Positions 37,943 through 50,949 of a stretch of 64,000 bases of DNA are shown one piece after another (the first letter of the stretch is position 1; each line of letters starts with the position of its first letter). The translations under genes were made by a program, and so were the position numbers. Below the pieces are notes generated by a model, which worked only from the letters and a program-made list of their open reading frames with translations, was not told where the DNA came from and did not search any database. This DNA is from Rhynchosporium graminicola (taxonomy: Eukaryota > Ascomycota > Leotiomycetes > Helotiales > Ploettnerulaceae), in contig FJUW01000052.1 of assembly GCA_900074885.1 (NCBI GenBank), forward strand, positions 124,001-188,000, written 5' to 3'.

Positions 37943-38210
37943 TGTGACGACAGCTCACCTGAAGGTCATATGAGAAGAAGGATAGATACTAGGGCCCAAG
38001 TTCATAGGTATCCCGGCAGAACTAGTATCTGACTCGGTATAGTATCGGACTAGTACTGGTATATATATATAAGGTGCCTTGCACTCTATCTCTCTTCTTC
38101 TTCCTTCCTTATCTTTTTGTTTCCTTCGTAGTAAACTATATAAGATCGCTCTTAGCTTCCCTATTTATTTATCCTTACTTATATACTGCCTTAAGTCTTA
38201 TATTATTATA
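37943..38210 (+). repeat. 5' LTR of chromovirus (LTR family 1)
   Basis: 268 bp; matches 45455-45722 and the solo LTR at 59531-59798. Contains a TATATATATAAGG box. The last 92 bp also match the 3' part of LTR family 2. Confidence 0.93.
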
Positions 38211-38299
38211 TTAAATAAAAAGATTAAGATAGCTAGAGATAGCCTGCTATAATATCTTACTACTAAGTTAGTTATTCGATAACTACTTATATATAGCCG

Positions 38300-41200
38300 A
38301 GATACTAGAGATCTCTTAGATAGCTATAAATCAGAGTTTAATTTAGCTTATCGTAAATAGTATAATAAAGGAGGTTTTCGCTATAGCTCTTTTAATAACC
38401 CCCTTAGTATAAAGGAATTATAAATAGATTTTGAAGAAAGTATAATAAATACCTCAGAACTTTAACTTCTATATATTGCTACCGAAATAGTTCTAATATA
38501 CCTCTTTTTAAGCTACTATTATAGCTCTTAATTAATAAACTAGAGACTCCTCTAGTTCTGGGGGATCCTAATATAATCTCTCCCGCTTTACCTCCGAACC
38601 TAATCTATTATACCTTTTCTTACTCTAAATATCTCTTATACTAAAGAATATTAATACCTTATTAAGGAAGTACTAACTAAGAGAGAAAGGAAAATAAAAG
38701 CGAAATTCCCTAGGAGTATAATCGCTAAGTACTCCTATTACTGCAAGTGACTCGAACCTGATCTGTTCCCTCTTATAACGAATAGTAGACTAGAAGGAAA
38801 AGAATAACTCTCTAGAAGATACTATAGATAGACTAATCTCTATATAAGATAAGTTCCTTATAGGGGTCTCTCGCTTATCTTCGACTCTCCTACTAGAACT
38901 AATACTATAATCTCCGCGTATTCTAGAGTTTAATAAGCTAATAAACTCTATTCCGATACGTAGTACCGAAAGAGATAATACTATTCCTAATAAACTATCT
39001 TCCTCCTCTAGCGCCGAATCAGTAGAGTTACGCCCTAGGAAGTCTTATCTTACTAAGAAGATCCTGCCTTTAGATAATAGATCGGACCTTACCTTCCTCT
39101 AATAGAGAGTATCGATACGAGACCGGCTAGCTATAAATACCGACTATTACCTTACGGACTTCTCCCGGCGCGTTCTCGTATAGGAACTAGTTACCGGATT
39201 AGCTAAGGAGTATCTTATACCTTAGTACCTTGCTAATAAGTTTAAGATTAGCGATAAAATGATCTTCTTATTAGAGGAGAACTTTCTTACTAGTTTAAAG
39301 GAAGATAACTACTATAACGCTTTCTATCGCTTAGAGATATAATAACCTAGCTATATACGCGAGACTTTCGCCGAGTTTCGTAATCGATTTTAAAGCGCTA
39401 CTATCTAAAGTAAAGTTAAAAAGAAAGAGTAGTTCTTCTATATATAAGATAAGATTATACTATCCTTACGCGCTTTAACTCTTTTTATTAAACTAATATA
39501 GAATAAGGACTATACTTCTATAGTTAGATCCTTACTTTCTTTTAATACTAAGCGTTATTATAACTCAGAACGTACTTATCCTGAGAAAGCTACTACCCTA
39601 GTATAGCACTATAAGCTTACTATTACTATTACGACTACTATTAGCTCTACTTCTCACTAGTCTCTAAGCTTAGCCTCTTAATAAACTATTCCTATACTAT
39701 ATATATATACCTTTACCCCGGTATAGGCTAGTACTCCCTCTGCGTTAAAACGCCCTACTACCTTAACCGGAGAACCCCTTAGGTATTATAGCTATAGATA
39801 GCTCGGTTATATTAAGCTAGATTACCCTAACCCGCCTAAGGTTTAATTAATCGACGAATTTCCGGAAAAGGAGAGAGTAACTAAGGAAGTAATAGAGGCT
39901 ATACCCTCCGAATCTGGACTAATACTAGAGGGAAATAATAAGGCCTAAGTAAAAATTCCTTTCTAAGTCTATATAAGTATAATTTCTCTAATCTTGACTT
40001 TAACTCCCTGATAAGAGATAAGTAATTTATATACCTGACTATAGTTAGTATAAATAAGCTAAGAGTCTTTATAAATAGCTTAATCGATACCGGAGCGAAC
40101 GGTTATCTGTTTATTAATTATACTCTTACTAGATAACTATCGGGGGCCCTTAGTATTAAAATCGAGCTACTATCTTATTCTATTCTAATATATAAGTTCT
40201 AATAGTTTATCAGAATCTATATTATCTATTTCATATGTTTATACTTTTCTATTAATAGTAGTTATATTTATAACTGCTTTTTTATTCTCCTCGATTTAAG
40301 ATAATAAGATATAATTATTAGTATTAAATAAATATAACGATTTCAGGTTAAGCTAGATACGCTCTACTATAAGCTACTATAGCTGGAATAATATCTAGCT
40401 ACCTTCTAATACGAAAAGGAGATAGTTATAACTCTACCGCCTCGTAAACCTAGTATTAATCGATCTCACTAAATCGACGCTAATGCGCGGGACTTAGCTA
40501 TAAACTAGCTAAACTAATACTAATTATACTAAATAGTAGCGATATAATATATTAATATATTATTCTTACTATTTAACTTATTTCCGCTTATTACTAAAGA
40601 ACCCGAACCCTTTTCTGCTCCGAATTTATTAAGAAAAGTACCTGCGCCGAAACCCTATTATAAGTGCTCCTCTCGACCTCTAAGGATCTAGAAACCGGTT
40701 CCGATTTACTAAATTAGTACTATAGCTTTTTACTTTAATATAAAATATAAAAGCTTTAAATTATTCTTCACTAGTATCTATAAGATAAACTGCCTGTTAT
40801 AAGACTATCTAAATAGCGACTCCCCTGAGAATCCCGATACTAAACGACTTATAGCTAAAAAGCTACTGGAATAGTATTATACTCTTAAGGAAGCCTTTTC
40901 TAAGCGGGATTCTAATATTCTTTTGCTATATCGCTTATACGATTATAAAATTATTCTAGAAGAACTATTACTTAATATATATTCGCTCTTATATTAGTAA
41001 TCTATAGATAAACTATTAGTAACTAAGAAGTACCTTATAGAGAACTTAAATAAGGAATTTATCGAATCTAGCTAAAGTCCCTTTATATTACTTATACTAT
41101 TTGTTAAGAAGGCCGATAGAGGATTACGCTTCTATATCGACTATTATAAGCTTAATACGATCACTCGAAAGGATTTATACCTAATACTTAGGATCGATAA

Positions 41201-43940
41201 GCTCTTAACTCGTATATCTAAAATAGTAATTTTTACTAAACTAGATATCTGAGTAGCTTTTAACTATATCTATATAGACCCCGAATCAGAGGAGTATACT
41301 ATCTTCCGAACCCGCTTCAGATCCTATAAATATAAAGTACTACCTTTTAGGCTCTATAATAGACTTAGTATATACTAATAATATATGAATAATATACTAC
41401 TAGATTACTTAGACGATTTCTATATAGCTTACTTAGATAATATCCTTATCTACTCGGAAATACTCTAGGAATATAAGGAATATATTAAATTAGTACTATA
41501 ATACTTAATAGATACTAAACTCTAAGTAGATATTAAGAAAAGCGAGTTCTACGTTACTTAGACTAAATACCTTAGATATATTATTACTACTAATAGAATC
41601 GAGCTAGATCCCGAGAAAGTAGTACTATTAGTAGACTAGAAGTACCCCGAAATAGTAATAGCTATAAAATCTTTCCTAAGATTCTATAGTTTCTATTATT
41701 AATTTATTCGGAATTTCGGCCTTATTACTAAACCTCTCTTAATACTTACTAGGCTTATAGTACTATAGAATTTCACTAACGATTATAAGAAATCCTTCGA
41801 TGATTTATATTAATAGCTACTATTAGTATAGAAACTATACTATTTCGACCCTGAATTATAAACTAAACTAGAAACTAATACCTCTAATAGTATAATAGCT
41901 AGAGTTATCTCCTAATTATATAAAGATAACTAGTAGTATCTAATTAGATTCTATTCTTATATTCTTAATAGATACGAACTAAACTAAGAGATCTATAATA
42001 AGGAATTATATACTATTATTAAGTCTTTCCGGAAATAGAGACTAGAACTTATATCTCTATAATATTATACTAGCGTATATATAGACTATCGATCCTTAGA
42101 ATACTTTATAATTACTAAGGTCTTAACTAGTAAGTAAGCTAGATAGATAGAATTCCTTTCCGAATTTAACTTTCAAATTATATATATACTTAGTAAAGAT
42201 AACGCTAAAGCTAATATCCTTAGCTATAAGGAATAAGATCTAAAGATATAAGAATAATAGAAATAAGATAATAGATCTCGGGTTTTATTACCTCTAGACT
42301 ACCTAGACCTTAGGATTAACGCGGAACTAGCTAAGTATTATATCGATTAAATCAGTTATATATACCTAATATTACTAGGGACTAATATACTATCGGAACC
42401 TATATATAACTCCTTTAATTTAATTGAGAAACTATACTAATTTAACTAAGAATCGTTTTCTAACGAACGGAATATATTAGGAGATAGCTATATTATTAAT
42501 AATAGTTTATTACTTTATAATAATTATTTATACGTATAATACTATACCCTACTATATACCTATTTAATTAGCGAAGTCCACGATCAAGTTTCTTCCGCTT
42601 ATCTAAATACTCGTAAGACCGCTGAGATAATTTCTACTTATTACTACTAGAAAGGACTCGTATTAGATATAAAACGGTATACTCGTAATTACTACTTATA
42701 TTAGTACTCTTATCCGAAGCAGACAAAATAGTAAGGATTCCTCTACTTATTACTAGTGCTTAGCTATCTTATATAGTACTTAGCTATAGATTTTAAGGAC
42801 TTCCTGCTTAATAACTAGGGATTTAATAAGATATTAGTATTTATTAACCGCTTAAGGAAAGACTCTGTATCGATACTGTACTATTATAATATCGATACCC
42901 GCGGGATAGTAATATTATTTATTTAATAGATATATCGTTTCGGATATACCCCTAAGTTAATTATATCCGATCGAGGAGCTTAGTTTATCTTATCCTTCTA
43001 GTAAGAGTTTTACTATATAATTAGAGTTAAAGTTAAGCTCTCTACTTCTTTCTACTAGTAGACTAATAGATAAACGGAGATTATAAACTAGTATATTAAC
43101 TAACGCTTTAGACCTTTTGTTAATTACTACTAGAGTAACTAAGGCGAACTACTACTGATAATAGATTACGCTTAAGTAACTCTACTTTATAATTCTATTA
43201 GTATAGCGCTATATACCCTTAAATATAGTATATTACTATAGAATAGCTAGGATTAGAAGTAACCTACTGGATCGATACCGCAAGAGAAGCTTAATTATAC
43301 TAATACTAAATCCCTAGCTAAACGTGCTAAATCTACTATTAAGATTAGAAAAGCTAATATACTAGCTATTTAGTAGAAGATAAGCGCTATAACCGACCCG
43401 AAACGATATAGTATTAACTAGGAAGTTGGAGATAAGGTATTTCTCTCTATAAGGAACCTTAAGAATTACTAGCTAAGTAAGAAGCTATCTAGCCTCTAGG
43501 TAAGACTATACTAGGTCTTAGCTAAGATCAGATACTCTTATAAGCTAGATTTACTCCTAGGATCTTCTATATACGATATATTCGCTCTTAAATTACTTTT
43601 CAAGGACTCGGATAACCTATTACTAAGCTAGGAGTTACTAAACTTACCCTTAGAGATTATTACTACTTAAGAAGAGTAGGAGTTATAAGATATACTTATT
43701 ATATAGCTCTTAAAAGGTAATCTGAAGTATTAAGTTAGCTAGCTAAGCTATAACTCGGACCTAACTTAGTATAACGCTTCTGACTTAATAGGTACTCTAT
43801 ATAAGCTTAGAGACTTCTACGCTACTAACTTAAGTAAACTTAGACTTCTGCGTAAACTAGATTAGTAGATTAAGGCCTAGGAAGACGGAATAGATAACTA
43901 TAATCACTTAGAGGATAATAAACTATTATACTTACTAGTA
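38300..43940 (+). pseudogene. Chromovirus gag-pol remnant
   Basis: Reading through RIP stops on the plus strand shows the polyprotein. Gag lies at about 38.3-39.9 kb with a zinc knuckle near 39780-39835. The protease active site LIDTGANG has its DTG at 40086-40094. Reverse transcriptase lies at about 41.1-41.7 kb, with RKDLYLILRIDKLL, EEYTIFRTRF and the catalytic box at 41430-41441, now YLDN (second Asp codon mutated GAT to AAT, a RIP-type change). Integrase catalytic codons are Asp 42788-42790 (AIDFKD), Asp 42969-42971 (SDRGA) and Glu 43077-43079. A C-terminal chromodomain (LLKGNLKY.VSWLSYNSD) lies at about 43670-43770. It is non-functional as it stands. Confidence 0.88.
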
Positions 43941-43974
43941 TTAAGATTTTATTACTAAGGATAATCCTCTGATT

Positions 43975-44690
43975 ATACTCTATAATAGTATTATATCTAA
44001 AACTCTACTTCCTTTATTACCTCTACTTTACTAGCTTTCTTCCTTAAGTTCTCTAGAGCTTCTAGTAAATCTGGAATATCTAGAACTAGAATTACTATAT
44101 CTAACTCCTTACTTAAATCTACTAATATAGCTCTAGTAGTAGACTAAGTATAATAGCTAATCCTACGCGCTTTCTTCTTTAGAGAGGGTCCGGGAGTATC
44201 TAGATCTAATGCTATCTCTGAACTAGAAAGCAAATTCCTCTTTCCCCTAGTATTAGATATTATAGCTTTAAATATAGCTTTCTTCGCAAATTCCTATATA
44301 ATATTATTTAACTCTTTCGTCTACTTTAATACTATTTATATTATTAACTTAGACTTCGCTAAATCTACTATTAGAAGATCTAAATCCTATATCACGTTAG
44401 TATTATACTAGTATCTAAAGGTTTAAGGATCTTAACTTATTACTTTAATAAACTCTAACTCCTTAAATACTTTCTCTATAGAATACCTTAAAGCTTAAGT
44501 CTCTGCTAATTATATAGTAGTAATCTCTAACGTAGTAATAGGAGTAGCAGATTTCGCGAGACGATAGATCTGATTAATGGCCTTATAAGTAGCTATAATA
44601 CTACCCCGATTTAGCTCCGTATCCTTAGCTTCGCTACTAGGAAGTAAACTAGATAAAATAGTATACTCTATATTAATATAATTAAGTAAT
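43975..44690 (-). pseudogene. Antisense coding remnant inside the chromovirus
   Basis: Between the chromodomain and the 3' LTR a minus-strand frame of about 235 codons is coherent. It has stops only of RIP type and otherwise well-formed protein sequence (LLPSSEAKDTELNRGSIIAT, then EIALDLDTPGPSLKKKARRI, then ELDIVILVLDIPDLLEALEN). It is opposite in orientation to gag-pol. I recognise no domain. It could be an accessory antisense gene of this element lineage, or captured sequence. Confidence 0.55.
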
Positions 44691-45454
44691 TATAACGCGT
44701 TAGTATATATAACTACGTTTAGGTTTAAATAACTTATATACTTATAACTACTCTTTAATACTAAATAATACTTATAAAGCTTAGAGTTAGGCTTATTAAA
44801 CGAATATAGAAGTTCTAGAATAAGAGTATTATTATACTTTATCTTAAGGAAAGCGCGAATATATCGTAAGTAATATATATAATACGCCGCCGAAAGAGTA
44901 CTAGCGGGAACTAGTAAAAGTATTATAGGAGTTAGCGTTATAGATCCGTAGAACCCTTATACCTTACTTGAAGATTATCCCTAATACTAAGGCGAGGAAC
45001 TTACTTTTGATAAGAGAAGAGTTAATTAGGTCGATTAATATATAAGATTATAGTAGACTACTATAGTAGTTAGTAATAATACCTACTCTAGGAACTATAT
45101 CGTAATCTAGGGAGAGTAAACTTATAAGTTAAAGTAGTTATCGCGGTTAAAAAGGAAAGGCTCTAATATTAATAAACCCTTTCCTTTATATACTCTACGC
45201 CCTACTTAAACTCGACTCCTACTATAAATAGATAAAGTAAATATAGCTTACCGCCTGATTTAGAAGCTATAACTAATATAGTATTATTATAGCGATATAA
45301 CTAGTTAGAACCTAATAAAGAATTTACTACTACTAAAGAGCGGCTAGCGCTTATTACGCGAATATCGACGAAAACAGTTATAATAAAGACTAATTTCTAG
45401 TATAAAGTATAACCTTCCGAGCTTAGGGTTAAGCTCTTCTTAGGGGGGAGGTAA

Positions 45455-45722
45455 TATAACGATAGCTCACCTGAAGGTTATATGAGAAGAAGGATAGATA
45501 CTAGGGCCTAAGTTTATAGGTATCCCGGTAGAACTAGTATCCGACACGATATAGTATCGGACTAGTACCGGTATATATATATAAGGTGCCTTATACTCTA
45601 TCTCTCTTCTTCTTCCTTCCTTATCTTTTTGTTTCCTTTATAGTAGACTATATAAGATCGCTCTTAGCCTCCCTACTTATTTATCCTTACTTATATACCG
45701 CCTTGAGTCTTATGTCGTTATA
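45455..45722 (+). repeat. 3' LTR of chromovirus (LTR family 1)
   Basis: 268-bp copy preceded by the polypurine tract. Many differences from the 5' LTR are TpG/CpA to TpA. Confidence 0.93.
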
Positions 45723-46153
45723 TTACTATAATTTGAGTTCTATTAGAAAAACTAATAAAGAAGCTAAGGATATAGTAACTATAACTATCTATAATACTAT
45801 AGATCTGAAAGCTAAAGCGAGAGAGTTTATTATACCTATTAATAGACTAAATTCTATTTAGACCTTTAACTATAAACCTTCGACGGAGCTTTAGGGCATT
45901 AAGTAACCTTACTTATATAGTAATAAGATCTAATTAGAGAAGTAGATCCTATATAGTATACTTTAGTAGAGTTATTTAGTAATAAACTCTCAAATAGATA
46001 GTTACTTTTCAGTACTCTAATTATATAAGAAGAGTATTCTTCATATTATGAAGTATAATATAAGAAGTATACTATAAAAGCTCTAGTATGACTTCTGGAG
46101 CTTTATTCCTATAAGAGAGATAGAGGTAGGCGCGGATCTATCGAAGTTACTAG

Positions 46154-48758
46154 TATAACGACATAAGACTCAAGGCGGTATACAAGCAAGAATAAATAAG
46201 TAGGGAGGCTAAGAGCGATCTTATATAGTCTAGTACGAAGGAAACAGAAAGATACAGAGCTCTAAAGGAGTCTGTACCTTCTATATATACAAGGAGGGTA
46301 TACCTAAGGCACCGATACTAGCCCGTATCTGCCACGTATACTATACGCTATCATATTACCCCCTTCTAAGATAAAGGCTCGCCCTCGAGCCTTGAAGAAT
46401 CGAAGTAACTAAGGAAATAAAGTAAGTATAAAACGCAGTTAAATATTAAGATAACCTTCTAAATTTCTATTAAACCGAAACCGTAGATACTAATTCAGTA
46501 CCGAGATTATCTCTTCTGTAGAGGGAAACGCAATCTCCGGTAATATAACGACACAAGACTCAAGGCGGTATATAAGCAAGAATAAATAAGTAGGGAGGCT
46601 AAGAGCGATCTTATATAGTCTAGTACGAAAGAAACAGAAAGATGCAGAGCTCTAAAGGAGTCTGCACCTTCTATATATACAAGGAGGGTATACCTAAGGC
46701 ACCGATACTAGCCCGTATCTGCTACGTATACTATGCGCCGTTATATTACCCCCTTCTAAGATAAAGGCTCGCCCTCGAGCCTTAAAGAATCGAAGTAACT
46801 AAGGAAATAAGTAAGTATAAAACGTAATTAAATATTAAGATAACTTTCTAAATTTCTATTAAACTGAAACTATAGATACTAATTTAGTACTAAGATTATC
46901 TCTTCTATAGAGGGAAACGTAATCTCTAGTAATTATAATACTAAGTTTTACTAAATAAGTAAAGCTAAGTAAGTAATTAAAATACTTAAAAGTTATAAAA
47001 GAAATAAAAGTCTAAATCGAATTCTAAAGAAGCTAAAAGATTAAGAAGAGTTAGATATCTTTATTAAGTAGATATAGAAAGTATTAAATTAAAAGTTCTA
47101 GTAAAGAGAGGTCGATTCTACTAAGGGGAATAAATTATACTAAGGTATAAGAGTTATAAGTCGGATTCCGGTAATTTCCGCTAAGGTAATAAGCTATTTC
47201 GTCTTAGCTTAAAAGTAAGGTTTTTCGCTATTAGAGCTACTTTCGGAAAGTTAAAGTTAGATAAGGGGATAATAAATATTAAGGCTTATAAAGAAGTTTC
47301 TATTTAAAATTCGTCTGCTGTTTTATTTCGTATATATAAAGGAACAAGTTTCGAAGTATCTAAGAGTAACTTCGTAGTAATACTAGTACTTCTAAAGCTA
47401 AATTATATTTAAATTTCTAGCTATCTAAGAGATCTATAGAATCTTAGCTCTTTTAAAAACTTAACTATCGAATTCGTAATTAATAATACTAACTATTTCC
47501 GTATAATTCCGAAGTATAAAAATCTAAAGTAAATAGAGATAACTTAGCGAAAAGCTCCCTAATAGTCGAAGTTATATATCCGAATCGAGTTTTCTAAGTA
47601 AGATATTATTTAATATTATCCTTAGCGGTCTTAATCTTTCTATTTAATATAATAATATAAGACTTAAAGCGATATATAAGTAAGAATAAATAAGTAGAGA
47701 AGCTAAGAGCGATCTTATATAATCTAGTATAAAAGAAATAGAAAGATATAGAGCTCTAAAGGAGTCTGCACTTTCTATATATATAAGGAGAGTATACCTA
47801 AGGCAATAATACTAGCCCGTATCTGCCACGTATACTATACGCCGTTATAGGTAATTATAATACCGAGTTTTACTAAATAAGCGAGGCTAAGCGAGTGATT
47901 AAAATACTTGAAAGTTATAAAAGAAATAAAAGTCTAAATCGAATTCTAAAGAAGCTAAAAGATTAAAGAGAGTTAGATATTTTTATTAAGTAGATATAGA
48001 AAGTATTAAATTAAAAGTTCTAGTAGAAAGAAGTCGATTCTACTAAAGGAGATAAATTATACTAGAGTATAAGAGTTATAAGTTAGATTCTAGTAATTTC
48101 CGCTAAAGTAATAAGCTATTTCGTCTTAGCTTAAAAGTAAGGTTTTTCGCTATTAGAGCTACTTTCAGAAAGTTAAAGTTAAGTAAAAGAATAATAAATA
48201 TTAGAGCTTATAAGGAAGTTTCTATTTAAAATTCGTCTATTATTTTCCTTTATACGTATAAAGGAATAAGTTTCGAAGTATCTAAGAGTAACTTCGTAAT
48301 AATACTAGTACTTCTAAAGCTAAATTACGTTTAAATTCCTAGTTATCTAAGAGATCTCTAGAATCTTAGCTCTTTTAAAAACTTAACTATTGAATTTATA
48401 ATTAATAGTACTAACTATTTCCGTATAATTCCGAAAATCTAAAGTAAGTAGAGATAACTCAGCGAAGAGCTCCCTAGTAGTTGTACGTGCGAATCGAGTT
48501 TTCTAGGTAAGATATTATTTAATACTATCCCTAGTAATCTTAATCTTTCTATTTAATATAATAATATAAGACTTAAAGTAGTATATAAGTAAGAATAAAT
48601 AAGTAGAGAGGCTAAGAGCGATCTTATATAGTCTAGTACAAAAGAAATAGAAAGATATAGAGCTCTAAAGGAGTCTGCACCTTCTATATATATAAGGAGA
48701 GTATGCCTAAGGCACTGATACTAGCCCGTATCTGCCACGTATACCATGCGCCGTCATA
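46154..48758 (-). mobile_element. Small non-autonomous LTR element (outer copy), TSD ACTAG
   Basis: 202-bp LTRs lie at 46154-46355 (3') and 48557-48758 (5'). Exact 5-bp TSDs ACTAG lie at 46149-46153 and 48759-48763. The polypurine tract AGAAGGGGGTAA precedes the 3' LTR. The internal region is interrupted by a second copy of the same family (46544-47849). Without it the element is about 1.29 kb. No pol domain is visible in the internal part. Confidence 0.92.
46544..47849 (-). mobile_element. Small non-autonomous LTR element (nested inner copy), TSD GGTAA
   Basis: 202-bp LTRs lie at 46544-46745 and 47648-47849. Exact TSDs GGTAA lie at 46539-46543 and 47850-47854. It is inserted, in the same orientation, in the internal region of the outer copy; the outer internal sequence resumes exactly after the second TSD. 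Length 1,306 bp, the short variant with a single 185-bp internal unit. Confidence 0.92.
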
Positions 48759-49072
48759 ACTAGTCTTATAGCTCAGGGAACCCCTTAAATTCTACTAAGT
48801 AATAGAGTATATTCTTATACTTTATATTATTATTATATAATTAAGAAACCTTATTCAAAAGTCTCTTACTTACTAAGTATTTATTTAGCTTTTAAGGAGT
48901 ATCTCCCTAAAGCTTTAGCTTTCTATAGAAAGTTGCCTTTCTATCTTTTATATTAGTATAAAAATCTTAGATTATTAGAATAGACTTACGAGGCAGTTAA
49001 TCCTTTCTCTAATATAATTCTTCTTACTTCTAGTAAAGGAAGTTTACAAGTAAAATACAAGTTATAGATCTC

Positions 49073-50559
49073 TATAACGGCGCATAGTATACGTGGCAGA
49101 TACGGGCTAGTATCAGTGCCTTAGGCATACCCTCCTTATATATATAGAAGGTATAGACTCCTTTAGAGCTCTATATCTTTCTGTTTCCTTTATACTAAAC
49201 TATATAAGATCACTCTTAGCTTCTCTACTTATTTATTCTTACTTATATACTACTTTAAATCTTATATTATTATATTAAATAGAAAGATTAAGACTACTAA
49301 AGATAATATTAAATAATATCTTACTTAGAAAACTCGATTCGGATATACGACTTCGATTATTAGGGAGCTCTTTACTAAGTTATCTCTACTTACTTTAGAT
49401 TTTTATACTTCGGAATTATATAGAAATAGTTAGTATTATTAATTACGAATTCGATAATTAAGTTTTTAAAAGAGCTAAGATTCTAAAGATCTCTTAGATA
49501 GCTAAGAATTTAAACGTAATTTAGCTTTAGAAGTACTAGTATTATTACGAAGTTACTCTTAGATACTTCGAAACTCGTTCCTTTATACGTATAAAGTAAA
49601 ATAGCAGACGAATTTTAAGTAGAAACTTCCTTATAAATCTTAATATTTATTATCCTCTTACTTAACTTTAATTTTCTAAAAGTAGCTTTAATAGCGAAAA
49701 ACCTTACTTTTAGGCTAAGACGAAATAGCTTATTACTCTAGCGGAAATTATCAGAATTCGACTTATAATCCTTATACTCTAGCATAATTTATTCCCTTTA
49801 ATAGAATCGACCTCTTTCTACTAGAAAAGAACCTTTATTCTCTTACTTAACTTTAACTTTCTAAAAGTAGCTCTAATAGCGAAAACCTTACTTTTAAGCT
49901 AAGATAAAGTAGCTTATTACCTTAGCGGAAATTATTAGAATCCGACTCGTAACTCTTATACTCTAGTATAATTTATCCCTTTTAGTAGAATCGACCTCCT
50001 TCTACTAGAACTTTTAATTTAATACTTTCTATATCTATTTAATAAAAATATCTAACTCTTCTTAATCTTTTAGCTTCTTTAGAATTCGATTTAGACTTTC
50101 GTTTCTTTTATAACTTTTAAGTATTTTAATTACTCGCTTAGCCTCGCTTATTTAGTAAAACTCGGTATTATAATTACTAGAGATTACGTTTCCCTCTATA
50201 GAAGAGATAATCTTAGTACTAAATTAGTATCTATAGTTTCGATTTAATAGAAATTTAGAAAGTTATCTTAATATTTAACTACGTTTTATATTTACTTTAT
50301 TTCCTTTATTCGATTCTTTAAGGCTCGAGGGCGAGCCTTTATCTTAGAAGGGGGTAATATAACAGCGCATAGTATACGTAGCAGATACGGGCCAGTATTA
50401 GTGCCTTAAGCATACTCTCCTTATATGTATAGAAAGTGCAGACTCCTTCAGAGCTCTATATCTTTCTGTTTCCTCTGTACTAGACTATATAAGATCGCTC
50501 TTAGCCTCCCTACTTATTTATTCTTACTTGTATACCGCCTTGAGTCTTGTGTCGTTATA
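49073..50559 (+). mobile_element. Small non-autonomous LTR element, long variant, TSD ATCTC
   Basis: 202-bp LTRs lie at 49073-49274 and 50358-50559 with exact TSDs ATCTC (49068-49072 and 50560-50564). Opposite orientation to the two copies at 46-48.8 kb. Length 1,487 bp. The internal region contains a tandem duplication of period 185 bp (about 49655-49839 and 49840-50024). The leader region TTAAATAGAAAGATTAAGA follows the 5' LTR, and a polypurine tract precedes the 3' LTR. Confidence 0.93.
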
Positions 50560-50949
50560 ATCTCTTCTTTATATTAATCCTATACTTCTTAGGAGTTTAA
50601 AGATAATATATTTATATTAGTTAAGGATTTTGAAAATAGAGAAAGAGGTAAGTTACATTTAGTTAGTTAAAGAAATTTTTAGTAAGGTAATAAAAAGCAA
50701 TTCAGAGTTTATTCTAGTAATAGAGCGTTACTATATGCTATTACTCTTAGAACTTCAGACCTACTCTAAATTCTACTCTCCTCCCTAGATTATAGTACTA
50801 TATAGTATAATCGAGATAAGACTCTATTCGTCTTATAAGAGTAGAACTAGTATAGTACTACTTAACTAGAGTTATATCCTTTTTTTAAATAGTAACTCGC
50901 TTTTCGTAAATATAATATATATTAGAAGCTATCTTTTTTATTAGTAAAA

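Larger units (their letters stand above)
37943..45722 (+). mobile_element. Ty3/gypsy chromovirus, 7.8 kb, LTR-flanked
   Basis: LTRs of exactly 268 bp lie at 37943-38210 and 45455-45722; the 5' LTR begins TGTGACGACAGC and the 3' LTR ends GTCGTTATA. The flanking 5-mers are TAACT (37938-37942) and TTACT (45723-45727), a TSD with one mismatch. A leader/primer-binding region (TTAAATAAAAAGATTAAGA) follows the 5' LTR, and a polypurine tract (TTAGGGGGGAGG) precedes the 3' LTR. Domains run in order gag, CCHC knuckle, protease, reverse transcriptase, RNase H, integrase and chromodomain. All frames are destroyed by CpA-to-TpA stops. It is inserted in the TIR element. About 1.5 kb between the chromodomain and the 3' LTR is extra for this class. 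Confidence 0.93.
45723..50690 (+). pseudogene. RIP-degraded coding remnant of the TIR element, interrupted by small LTR elements
   Basis: Plus-strand coding remnants lie in the three spaces not occupied by LTR elements: 45723-46153, 48764-49072 and 50565-50690. Examples are KEAKDIVTITIYNTIDLKAK and KEYLPKALAFYRKLPFYLLY. Across the element at 49073-50559 the frame is continuous once one ATCTC copy is removed. Across the element at 46154 it appears shifted by one base, so an indel or intron is possible there. Aromatic-rich composition might fit a transposase, but I see no diagnostic motif. Confidence 0.45.

Noticed and set aside
45586..45861. Open frame of 91 codons overlapping the 3' LTR and the TIR element
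   Set aside because: Its first half is LTR sequence, present in the same form in the solo LTR at 59662-59874; only the part after 45723 may be coding remnant.
46154..50559. Tandem LTR arrays read as a CRISPR-like or satellite array
   Set aside because: The repeated 202-bp units are LTRs with internal sequence and 5-bp TSDs, in both orientations; fungal context also excludes CRISPR.
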